Of a stretch of DNA of 64,000 bases, positions 8,706 through 17,136 are shown one piece after another. Under the pieces are notes generated by a model, which did not search any database, had not been told where the DNA came from, and saw only the letters and a program-made list of their open reading frames with translations. The DNA comes from Siculibacillus lacustris (GTDB lineage Bacteria; Pseudomonadota; Alphaproteobacteria; Rhizobiales; Ancalomicrobiaceae), in contig NZ_SJFN01000019.1 of NCBI RefSeq assembly GCF_004328075.1, positions 1 to 64,000 on the forward strand, written 5' to 3'. Position 1 is the first letter of the stretch; each line of letters opens with the position of its first letter. Made by a program: the position numbers and the translations under genes.

Positions 8706-11700
8706 ATGATCGCGAACGTGAACGGTTCGAAGGGTGCGACGCGGATTGCTGGCGCGCCTCGGACGGCACTCAAGGTGGCGCTCCTCGCCTCGGCCTGTTT
8801 CCTGGTGTCGGAGGGCTCCGCCCTCGCGGTCACGACCAATTGGCTGGGCACGGGTGGCACATCGATGGCCACTGCCACGAACTGGAGCAATGGCACCCCC
8901 CAAGGCAACGATGCGACGATCACCGGCAACAGCAATGGCCAGCCGCCGACCGTCTACGGGGGCGACTTCATCACGGTGAATTCGCTGGCCCTGAGCGGCG
9001 GCGATCTGGGGATCCTCGCCGGCGGCACGCTGGCGGTGACGACGGTGTTCGACCAGACCGGTGGCACGGTCTCCGGGGGTGGGACACTGCAGATCGGCAC
9101 CGGTGGTGCCCACGGTTCGCTGACGAACGACCTCGCCTTCGGTGGAACGGTCGCCTTCAATCAGAACGACTCCTCGACTCTCGCGAAGGTGATTTCCGGC
9201 GTGACCGGCCTCACCGTCGAAGGCGGCGGCTCGCTGACGATCGGCGTCGCGCAGGGCTACACCGGAGCGACGTTGGTGACCGGGGCATCGACGCTGGTCA
9301 ATGGCGTGACGAATTCGATCGCATCGTCGAGCGGCGTGACCGTGAACACCGGCAGCACGCTCGATCTCTCCGGCAACGATCTTTCGATCGCCACGGTGAC
9401 CCTCGCCGACGGCAAGGTCGTCGGTGGCGGCAAGCTGACGTCGACGGTGTCGTCGAGTGGGACGAGCTCCATTGCCGCGCAGGTGACGGGCACGTCGACG
9501 CTGCACGTCACGGGCGGCACCACGACCCTGTCGGGTGCCAACGACTACACCGGCGCGACCACCGTCGACGGTGGCGCGACGCTCGCGGCGGGCGCGGCCG
9601 GCACGTTCTCGGCCGCCAGCGCGACCACGGTTTCCGGCACTCTGGATCTCGCGACCTTCGATCAGACGATCAACGCCGTGACGCTCACCGGCGGGACGAT
9701 CGCGAGTTCCGGTGGCAAGCTGACTTCGGCGGTCTCGGCGAGCGGGGCGAGCACCATCGCCGCAGCGCTGGTCGGTACTTCGACCCTGCACGTCACCGGC
9801 GGCACCACCACCGTCACGGCGGCCGGCTCGGTGTCCGGGACCACGACGATCGATGCCGCGGGGGGGCTGAGCAACGCGGGTCAGCTCGGGGCGGTGAGCA
9901 ACGCCGGCACCAGCACCAGCTCGGGGACCGTCGACTCGCTCACCAACACCGCCGGCACCTTCGGCAACTCGGGCACGATCAGCAACGGCGCCACGGTCAC
10001 CGGCGGCAAGCTGACCACCACCGGGACGGTCACCGGCGGCCTCACCAACTCGGCGGCGGTCGATGCCTCCGGCACGATCGGCGGCGCCATCGTCAACCAG
10101 GGCTCCGGGGCCTTCACGGTCACCGGCGCGCTGGCCGGCGACAACAGCTTCACCAACAAGGGCACCGCGACCCTCGTGGTGTCGGGCGGCGACTTCACCG
10201 GCATCACCACGCTGACCAACAGCTCGACGGCGGCGACCGGCGTCAGCATCTCGGGCGCCACCACCCTGTCGGCGACCTCGGTCGACAACAAGGCGGGCGC
10301 GACGATCGTCAATGCCGGCACGCTGACCACCACCGGCGGTACCACCAACGCCGGGACGCTGACCAACCAGTCGAAGGCGACGATCAACGGCGGCGTGTCG
10401 AACTCCGGCAGCACCGGCAACGCCGGCACGATCAACGGCGGCCTGACCAACACCGCGGGCACCACCACCAATTCGGGCAAGATCAACGGCGGCGCCACGG
10501 TCACCGGCGGCACCTTGACCACCACCGGGACGGTCTCCGGCGGCCTCACCAACTCGGCGACGGTCAATGCCGCCGGCACGGTCGGCGGCGCCATCGTCAA
10601 CCAGGGCTCGGGCAGCTTCACGGTCACCGGCGCGCTGGCCGGCGACAACAGCTTCACCAACAAGGGCACCGCGACCCTCGTGGTGTCGGGCGGCGACCTG
10701 ACCGGCGTCACCACGCTGACCAACAGCTCGACGGCGGCGACCGGCGTCAGCATCTCGGCGGGCAAGACCCTGTCGGCGACCTCGGTCGACAACCAGTCGG
10801 GCGCGACGATCGTCAATGCCGGCACGCTGACCACCACCGGCGGCACCACCAACGCCGGCACGTTGACCAACCAGGCGACGGCGACGATCAACGGCGGCGT
10901 GTCGAACTCCGGCAGCACCGGCAACGCCGGCACGATCAACGGCGGCCTGACCAACACCGCGGGCACCACCACCAATTCGGGCACGATCGCCGGCGGCGCC
11001 ACGATCTCCGGCGGCACCCTGACCAATCAGGCGAGTGCCCTGATCAGCGGCGGCCTGACCAGCAGCGGCGGAACGACCGACAATTCGGGCACGATCAACG
11101 GGGCCTCGACGATCTCCGGCGGCACGGTCACCAACAAGTCGGGCGGCACCTTCGGCAGCACGGTGACGGTCTCCGGCGGCACCTTCAACAACGACGCCGG
11201 CGCCACTGTGACCGGCCTCACCACCGTCACCGCCACCGGCACGATCGGCCTCAACGGCGGCACCTTCACCGGCGGTCTCGACAACTCGGGTACGGCCACG
11301 TCGAGCGGCACGCTGTCGGGCGCGATCGTCAACAAGGCGGCCTTCACGGTCAGCGGCGCGACGACCACCGACAACACCTTCACCAACCAGGGCGTCGGCA
11401 GCACGCTGTCGGTCAACGGTGGCGACTTCACCGGCATCACGGTGCTCACCAACCAAGGCACGATCAACATCGCCGACGGCAAGAAGCTGTCGGCGGCGAC
11501 GATCAACAACAATCTCGGCGCGACCATCGGCGTCGGTATCGGCAGCACGCTGCAGGGCACCGGCAACACGCTGAACAATGCCGCGACGATCAACGTCGCG
11601 ACCAACGGCACGGTCACCGATGCCGGCAACGTCAACAACCTCGCCACCGGCGTGATCAACTTCAACGGCCCGGGCGGCACGGCGACTCTCGCCAGCACCA

Positions 11701-14700
11701 CCAACAAGGCGATCGTCAACGACGGCGCGATCAATCTGAAGAGCGGCGGCCTGACGATCGACGGCACGGTCACCAACCAGAACGCCGGTAAGATCTCCTT
11801 CGCCGGCGGCAATGTCGCGGTGACCGGCGACGTCACCAACAAGGGCACGGCGACGATCGTCGTGACGACCGGTGCGGTGACCGGGATCGGCACCCTCGCC
11901 AACGCGTCCACGGCCGCGGTCGGCATCGACGTCGCCCTCGGAGCCTCGTTGGCGGCGACCACGATCACCAACGCGGTGGGTTCGACGATCACCAGCGCCG
12001 GCACCCTGTCGGCGACCAGCGGCACTACCAACGACGGCACGATCAACGCCGCCGGCTCGGTGCTCGGCGCCGTCACCAACCAGGGCACCGCGACCTTCAC
12101 GGTCACCGGCGCGCTGATCGGCGACAATACCTTCACCAACACCGGCACCGCCAAGCTGGACGTGACCGGTGGCAACTACACGGGGCTCACCACCGTCGCC
12201 AACAGCTCGACCGCGGCGGTCGGCATCAACGTGGCGACCGGAAAGACCCTCGGCGCCGACAAGATCACCAACGCGGTGGGTTCGACGATCACCAGCACCG
12301 GCACCCTGTCGGCGACCAGTGGCACCACCAACGACGGCACGATCAACGCCGCCGGCTCGGTGCTCGGCGCCGTCACCAACCAGGGCACCGCGACCTTCAC
12401 GGTCACGGCGGCGCTCCTCGGCGACAACAGCTTCACCAACAAGGGCACCGCGACCCTGGCGGTGACCGGCGGCAACTACACCGGCCTCACCACCGTCGCC
12501 AACAGCTCGACCGCGGCGGTCGGCATCAACGTGGCGACCGGCAAGACCCTCGGCGCCGACAAGATCACCAACGCGGTGGGTTCGACGATCACCAGCACCG
12601 GCACCCTGTCGGCGACCAGTGGCACCACCAACGACGGTACGATCAATGCGGCCGGCCAGATCCTCGGCAAGGTCACCAACCAGGGCACCGCGACCTTCAC
12701 GGTCACGGCGGCGCTCCTCGGCGACAATACCTTCACCAACACCGGCACCGCCAAGCTGGACGTGACCGGCGGCAACTACACCGGGATCACGACGCTCGCC
12801 AATACCTCGACCGCGGCAGTCGGCGTGAACGTCGCGACCGGCAAGACCCTCGGCACCGACAAGATCACCAACGCCGTCGGCTCGACGATCACCAGCACCG
12901 GCACCTTGTCGGCGACCAGTGGCACCACCAACGACGGTACGATCAATGCGGCCGGCCAGATCCTCGGCAAGGTCACCAACCAGGGCACCGCGACCTTCAC
13001 GGTCACGGCGGCGCTCCTCGGTGACAATACCTTCACCAACGCCGGCACCGCCAAGCTGGACGTGACCGGCGGCAACTTCACCGGGATCACGACGCTCGCC
13101 AATACCTCGACCGCGGCAGTCGGCGTGAACGTCGCGACCGGCAAGACCCTCGGCACCGACAAGATCACCAACGCCGTCGGCTCGACGATCACCAGCACCG
13201 GCACCCTGTCGGCGACCAGCGGCACCACCAACGACGGCACCATCAACGCCGCCGGCTCGGTGCTCGGGGCCGTCACCAACCAGGGCACCGCGACCTTCAC
13301 GGTCACCGGTGCGCTCACCGGCGACAGCACCTTCACCAATACCGGCACCGCGACGCTGGCGGTGACGGGCGGCAGCTACACCGGCCTGACCACCCTCGCC
13401 AACTCCTCGACCGCGGCGGTCGGCGTGAACGTCGCGACCGGCAAGACCCTCGGCGCCGACAAGATCACCAACGCCGTCGGCTCGACGATCACCAGCAACG
13501 GCACCGCAACTCTGTCGGCGACCAGCGGAACCACCAACGACGGTGCGATCAACGCCGCCGGCAAGATCCTCGGCTCCGTCGTCAACCAGGGCACCGGCAC
13601 CTTCACGGTCAAGGCTGCGCTGATTGGTGACAACAGCTTCACCAACACCGGCACCGCAACTCTGTTGGTGAACGACGACTTCACCAAGATCACCGCCCTC
13701 GCCAATACCTCGACCGCGGCGGTCGGCGTGAACGTGGCGGCCGGCAAGACCCTCGCTGCCGACACGATCACCAACGCGGCCGGCTCGACGATCACCAGCG
13801 CCGGCACTCTCTCGGCCTTCTCCGGCACCACCAATGCCGGCACGATCAACGCCTCCGGATCGATCCTCGGCAACCTCGGCAACACCGGGACGCTGAACGC
13901 GACCGGCGGATTGACGGTCGACGGAACGCTCAGCAACAACGGAACGGTCAACGCCAATACGGCGGCGATGACGGTCACCGGCGCGCTCGGCGGGTCCGGT
14001 ACCGTCAACATGGTCAACGGCTCCAAGACCTACACCAACCTGACCGTCGGCTCGCTCTCCGGCGGCGGACAGACGATCAACGTCGACATCGATCGGTCGG
14101 TGGGCGGATCGGGCGTCCGTGCCGACACCGTGACGGTGAACGGCGCCGCGGCCGGCACGACGGTGATTCATGTCGCCGACGTGGGCGGGGTCGCCCTCCA
14201 AGGAACCGCGGTGCTGCTCGCCACCGTCACCGATCCCTCCAAGGTCACCGTGACCGGGCTGACCTCCAATTCGCTGGTCATCTGGACGCGTCAGGACACC
14301 GGCAACACCATTACCGCCGTCTCGTCCCTCAACGCCGGGGCGGCCGGCGCCGGCGCGGCCGCGGTGACCGCGGCCCTGACCTCGATCACCACCGGCTTCG
14401 CCGAGCCGACCAGTGCCTTCATCACCGGACCGATCGATCCGAAGCAGGACCAACTATCCTTCGGAACCTGGGTGCGGACCAAGGCCGGTCAGTATCAGGT
14501 CGACTCGCGGACGACGGTGACCGGCAATGCCGCGGACTCTCGGTTCCGGTCGACCTTCGAGGGCGTCCAGGCCGGGTTCGACGGCGGCATCTCGGACATC
14601 AAGGGATCGGGGTTCAACGCCCACTTCGGTCTGACCGCCGGCTACGTCACTGTGAACAACACCGATCGCTTGTCGGCCGGCATCTCGAAGTCGAGCGTCG

Positions 14701-15308
14701 AAGCGCCGTTCTTCGGCGCCTATGGCGCGGTCACCGGCAACGGCTACTTCGCCGACCTGCAGGCACAGCGGAATTACTACAAGATCAAGATCACCAACAG
14801 CATCGCGATCCCGCTGGGTGAGACCGTCGGGGCTCAGGGCTACAGCGCCATCCTGACCGCCGGCAAGGTCATCCCGATCGGTGAGAGCTGGTTCATCGAA
14901 CCTTCGGCCGGCCTCAACTACGCGTCCGTGCACGTCAGTGACGTTCCGATCCCGACCCTGACCAACAGCAAGATCCGCGTCGACGATCTGCAGAGCATCA
15001 TCGGTTCGGTTCGCCTGCGCGTCGGGACGGCTGTGGCGATGACCGACACCTTCGTGCTGCGGCCGTCGGTCCAGCTCAGCTATTGGCAGGAATTCGGCGG
15101 CAACGCGACGGCTCTGTTCGATCAGGGTTCCGGGGCGGCCAACCCGACCATCACCACCGATCGGATCGGCGGCTTCGGCCAGATCGGCCTGTCGCTGGCC
15201 GGGCAGTCGCTCACCACCGGTCTCACCGGCTTCGTCCGCGGCGACTATCGCTACGGCGCGAAGATCGAGGGTGCCTCGATCACCGCCGGCCTGCGCTACC
15301 AGTTCTGA
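8706..15308 (+). CDS. Giant autotransporter (type V secretion) with tandem-repeat passenger
   Basis: 2200 residues from the ATG at 8706, preceded by GTGGGG at good spacing; a GTG at 8673 is possible but less well placed. A long signal peptide (about 1-42, ending SEGSALA) leads into a Thr/Gly/Ser/Asn/Ala-rich passenger expected to fold as a beta-helix. Early PATR-like segments (YTGATLVTGASTLVNG) are followed by two blocks of tandem repeats of 168 and 100 residues, annotated separately. Linker residues about 1860-1915 lead to the membrane beta-barrel (about 1920-2200), which starts LSFGTWVRTKAGQYQ and ends AGLRYQF with the terminal Phe typical of outer-membrane barrels. Likely an adhesin or surface shaft; no protease or lipase motif is seen. 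A strong hairpin follows the stop. Confidence 0.93.
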   Translation: MIANVNGSKGATRIAGAPRTALKVALLASACFLVSEGSALAVTTNWLGTGGTSMATATNWSNGTPQGNDATITGNSNGQPPTVYGGDFITVNSLALSGGDLGILAGGTLAVTTVFDQTGGTVSGGGTLQIGTGGAHGSLTNDLAFGGTVAFNQNDSSTLAKVISGVTGLTVEGGGSLTIGVAQGYTGATLVTGASTLVNGVTNSIASSSGVTVNTGSTLDLSGNDLSIATVTLADGKVVGGGKLTSTVSSSGTSSIAAQVTGTSTLHVTGGTTTLSGANDYTGATTVDGGATLAAGAAGTFSAASATTVSGTLDLATFDQTINAVTLTGGTIASSGGKLTSAVSASGASTIAAALVGTSTLHVTGGTTTVTAAGSVSGTTTIDAAGGLSNAGQLGAVSNAGTSTSSGTVDSLTNTAGTFGNSGTISNGATVTGGKLTTTGTVTGGLTNSAAVDASGTIGGAIVNQGSGAFTVTGALAGDNSFTNKGTATLVVSGGDFTGITTLTNSSTAATGVSISGATTLSATSVDNKAGATIVNAGTLTTTGGTTNAGTLTNQSKATINGGVSNSGSTGNAGTINGGLTNTAGTTTNSGKINGGATVTGGTLTTTGTVSGGLTNSATVNAAGTVGGAIVNQGSGSFTVTGALAGDNSFTNKGTATLVVSGGDLTGVTTLTNSSTAATGVSISAGKTLSATSVDNQSGATIVNAGTLTTTGGTTNAGTLTNQATATINGGVSNSGSTGNAGTINGGLTNTAGTTTNSGTIAGGATISGGTLTNQASALISGGLTSSGGTTDNSGTINGASTISGGTVTNKSGGTFGSTVTVSGGTFNNDAGATVTGLTTVTATGTIGLNGGTFTGGLDNSGTATSSGTLSGAIVNKAAFTVSGATTTDNTFTNQGVGSTLSVNGGDFTGITVLTNQGTINIADGKKLSAATINNNLGATIGVGIGSTLQGTGNTLNNAATINVATNGTVTDAGNVNNLATGVINFNGPGGTATLASTTNKAIVNDGAINLKSGGLTIDGTVTNQNAGKISFAGGNVAVTGDVTNKGTATIVVTTGAVTGIGTLANASTAAVGIDVALGASLAATTITNAVGSTITSAGTLSATSGTTNDGTINAAGSVLGAVTNQGTATFTVTGALIGDNTFTNTGTAKLDVTGGNYTGLTTVANSSTAAVGINVATGKTLGADKITNAVGSTITSTGTLSATSGTTNDGTINAAGSVLGAVTNQGTATFTVTAALLGDNSFTNKGTATLAVTGGNYTGLTTVANSSTAAVGINVATGKTLGADKITNAVGSTITSTGTLSATSGTTNDGTINAAGQILGKVTNQGTATFTVTAALLGDNTFTNTGTAKLDVTGGNYTGITTLANTSTAAVGVNVATGKTLGTDKITNAVGSTITSTGTLSATSGTTNDGTINAAGQILGKVTNQGTATFTVTAALLGDNTFTNAGTAKLDVTGGNFTGITTLANTSTAAVGVNVATGKTLGTDKITNAVGSTITSTGTLSATSGTTNDGTINAAGSVLGAVTNQGTATFTVTGALTGDSTFTNTGTATLAVTGGSYTGLTTLANSSTAAVGVNVATGKTLGADKITNAVGSTITSNGTATLSATSGTTNDGAINAAGKILGSVVNQGTGTFTVKAALIGDNSFTNTGTATLLVNDDFTKITALANTSTAAVGVNVAAGKTLAADTITNAAGSTITSAGTLSAFSGTTNAGTINASGSILGNLGNTGTLNATGGLTVDGTLSNNGTVNANTAAMTVTGALGGSGTVNMVNGSKTYTNLTVGSLSGGGQTINVDIDRSVGGSGVRADTVTVNGAAAGTTVIHVADVGGVALQGTAVLLATVTDPSKVTVTGLTSNSLVIWTRQDTGNTITAVSSLNAGAAGAGAAAVTAALTSITTGFAEPTSAFITGPIDPKQDQLSFGTWVRTKAGQYQVDSRTTVTGNAADSRFRSTFEGVQAGFDGGISDIKGSGFNAHFGLTAGYVTVNNTDRLSAGISKSSVEAPFFGAYGAVTGNGYFADLQAQRNYYKIKITNSIAIPLGETVGAQGYSAILTAGKVIPIGESWFIEPSAGLNYASVHVSDVPIPTLTNSKIRVDDLQSIIGSVRLRVGTAVAMTDTFVLRPSVQLSYWQEFGGNATALFDQGSGAANPTITTDRIGGFGQIGLSLAGQSLTTGLTGFVRGDYRYGAKIEGASITAGLRYQF
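9987..10994 (+). repeat. Two tandem 504-bp in-frame repeats in the autotransporter
   Basis: The same landmark (GGCGCCACGG) recurs at 9987 and 10491, and a third, diverging copy begins at 10995, giving a unit of 504 bp (168 residues). Both full copies read GGLTNSA, VNQGSG, GDNSFTNKGTATLVVSGGD, LTNSSTAATGVSIS and NAGTLTNQ in order and differ at few positions. Recent duplication or gene conversion is implied. The third copy decays within about 100 bp. Confidence 0.85.
11876..13681 (+). repeat. About six tandem 300-bp in-frame repeats in the autotransporter
   Basis: Units begin near 11876, 12176, 12476, 12776, 13076 and 13376 at exact 300-bp steps (the last is 306 bp, with a two-codon insertion at NGTATL). 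Each encodes about 100 residues built as TGLTTLANSSTAAVG, ATGKTLGADKITNAVGS, LSATSGTTNDGTINAAG and VTNQGTATFTV. Adjacent units are nearly identical in DNA: for example 12841-12900 and 13141-13200 match base for base. A partly decayed seventh unit follows to about 13860. Confidence 0.88.
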
Positions 15309-15334
15309 TCCGCGGGCAAACGTCCGAACATCGT

Positions 15335-15370
15335 CGTCGCCTCCGAATCGTCACCGATTCGGAGGCGACG
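15335..15370. terminator. Strong hairpin after the autotransporter
   Basis: A 16-bp perfect stem (15335-15350 with 15355-15370) and a 4-nt TCAC loop start 26 bases after the autotransporter stop and are followed by TCTCT. It should isolate the IalB-like gene downstream, although the T run is poor. Confidence 0.8.
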
Positions 15371-15468
15371 TCTCTCCGGGGGTACCTCCCGGAGTTCCGC
15401 CCGAGCCCCCCAGACCCACCGTCGCGGGCCGGGACCGAACCGAGAGTGGAATCGAAAAGGATCCGTCG

Positions 15469-16035
15469 ATGCGCCCCGTCATCGTTTCGCTGAGTGCCGC
15501 TCTGCTGCTCGGAGCCTTCGGCTCCCAGGCTTCGGCCCAGACCAAGCCCGCCGTTCCGACCCCGGCTCCCGCCACCGCGCCGGCCACGGAAAAGCCGCCG
15601 CAGCCGACCCGGACCGAAATCGTGACGTTCGAGAACTGGCGGATGACCTGCAATGAGTTCGCCGAATCGAAGAAGCGGACCTGTGTGGGGCAACTGCAGG
15701 CGACCAAGCCGGAGACGGGACAGTTGCTGTTCGGCTGGACGATCGGTTTCAACGCCGAGGGCGTCCTCGAAAGCGCCATCGTCACCTTGACCGGCGTCGC
15801 CATCCCCAAAGGTCTGGATCTCCGGTTCGGTCAGGCGGCGGTGCGCAAGCTGTCCTATGCGACCTGTGAGCCGACCTACTGCACCGCCCAGATGCCGATC
15901 GACGCCGGGCTGCGCAAGGAGATCGTCGCGGCGGAGGCGGTCGAGGTCGTGCTCTACGGCTCCACCGGCAACAACCTGAAACTGGCGGTGCCGATCAAGG
16001 GTATCGAAAAGCTGCTGGCCTCGCTCAAGAACTGA
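15469..16035 (+). CDS. IalB-family (invasion-associated locus B) periplasmic protein
   Basis: 188 residues; AAAGGA precedes the ATG at 15469, and the longer upstream frame is not needed. Signal peptide about 1-24 (LLLGAFGSQASAQ), then an Ala/Pro linker and the IalB domain (about 48-185). The family's four cysteines are present: MTCNEF, KRTCVGQL, and the pair in ATCEPTYCTAQM. IalB proteins are periplasmic and common in Hyphomicrobiales. Bartonella IalB aids entry into red cells, but in free-living relatives the role is unknown. It is bounded by strong hairpins on both sides, so it is a single-gene unit. The promoter must lie between 15371 and 15460. Confidence 0.88.
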   Translation: MRPVIVSLSAALLLGAFGSQASAQTKPAVPTPAPATAPATEKPPQPTRTEIVTFENWRMTCNEFAESKKRTCVGQLQATKPETGQLLFGWTIGFNAEGVLESAIVTLTGVAIPKGLDLRFGQAAVRKLSYATCEPTYCTAQMPIDAGLRKEIVAAEAVEVVLYGSTGNNLKLAVPIKGIEKLLASLKN

Positions 16036-16061
16036 ATCCGCGGCGCGGATTACCGCAGTGT

Positions 16062-16094
16062 GCACGGGGCGTCCGAAAATGGGACGCCCCGTGC
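16062..16094. terminator. Hairpin after the IalB-like gene
   Basis: A 13-bp perfect stem (16062-16074 with 16082-16094) with a 7-nt loop starts 26 bases after the stop. No strong T run follows. Confidence 0.72.
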
Positions 16095-16270
16095 CACATC
16101 CTCGCCGTCTTTTGGCAGCACCGTCTTGCAATCGATCGTCGCGAGCTACGTTTCGTTCACGTTGCGAATGGAATCCCGCTGCGAATACTCGAATCGCGTG
16201 TGTCGAAGAGAGTTTCGTAACCGCCCTGGATCAGGGTGTTTCGTGTTCGATACAGCAATGGAAGACGAAC

Positions 16271-16540
16271 ATGTTCAAGAACAACCCGATCCGTACGGCG
16301 GTGGTGATGGCTCTGATCGGGGTTTCGACCTCGGGATCGCTGGCTTTCGCCCAGAACCCCACCCAGTTCCCGATTCCGCAGCATCGCCCGCCCGCGGCGG
16401 TCCGCGTCTATGGTGAGCCGGTCGTCGTCCCCTCGCCGACGCAGATCACTCCGGCGTTCGCGCCGGCGATGCGCGGCGACCAGCGGCCGACCCGCTGCCG
16501 CGGCCTCGCCTGTCCCGGTTACATCATCCTCGGGATCTGA
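16271..16540 (+). CDS. Small secreted peptide of unknown function
   Basis: 89 residues from the ATG at 16271, which has GGAAGA seven bases upstream. The N-terminus is a clean Sec signal (MFKNNPIRTAVVMALIG, cleavage expected after SLAFA). The mature part of about 62 residues is Pro-rich and has two cysteines near the end (RCRGLACPGY) that could form one disulphide. It ends YIILGI. I do not recognise the family. It lies 235 bp after the IalB-like gene, beyond a hairpin, so it has its own promoter. A slightly A+T-rich upstream segment (16140-16260) fits this. Confidence 0.65.
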   Translation: MFKNNPIRTAVVMALIGVSTSGSLAFAQNPTQFPIPQHRPPAAVRVYGEPVVVPSPTQITPAFAPAMRGDQRPTRCRGLACPGYIILGI

Positions 16541-17136
16541 AGGCACAGGACGTCGGCTCCGACGGCCGGAGCGCTGGAGCGCCAGACCAGGCCGCCCCTC
16601 GGCGAGGGACGGTGGTCGTTCGATCGTGTCGACGCTCGTCGCTACGCGTTGCCGACGTGTTCGGCGTAGGCCGTTGCGGAACCGTCGCGATCGCTCGGCG
16701 TCCCGTTTCCCTCTGAGCCGTGCCGGACCGCGCCTTCGCGTCCCGCATAGCGCCGCGCTTGCGCAAACGATCCCTGGCCCGAGGGTTCCCAGAATGGGCA
16801 GTCGCGCGATGCCGACCGACGCGGCGGCGATCGGATCTCGACGCGACGGTGGTGACGCTCGCCCGATGGGCCTTCGCTCTCGATCGCCGCGAGCGATCCG
16901 TCCGGGTCTCAGTCGAACATGCTTCGCCGGCCCCGCCGCGATCCTCGGATGGCGCAATGCCCCGGTCGGGACGCCCAGATCCCTCTGAGAAACGATCTCG
17001 GCAATCGGGCGGATTCACGCCGATCAGAGGCGCGACGTCCGCCGGGCCAGGGCAGTCGGCTCGAGCTGCCATCCATCTCCGACTTCGATTCCGCACCACT
17101 ACGGCGGGCGCCGTGGGTCGATGCGCCCCGCCGCGA
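16541..17136. other. Gene-poor stretch of about 600 bp
   Basis: This stretch lies between the small secreted peptide and the 3' end of the caspase gene (convergent). Open frames on both strands cover it but have random-looking Arg/Ser/Pro-rich products, no ribosome-binding sites and no family resemblance. I see no long hairpin or repeat. Confidence 0.5.

Noticed and set aside
11876-13681. Regular 300-bp spacing considered as a CRISPR or satellite array
   Set aside because: The units are long, in frame, nearly fully repeated with no unique spacers, and encode autotransporter passenger.
8652-14453. A 1933-residue open frame antisense to the autotransporter, and a 1049-residue frame in another sense frame
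   Set aside because: Both follow from the repetitive, high-G+C autotransporter sequence with few stops in other frames. Their products are low-complexity, without start signals or family resemblance, and the true frame has a signal peptide and beta-barrel.
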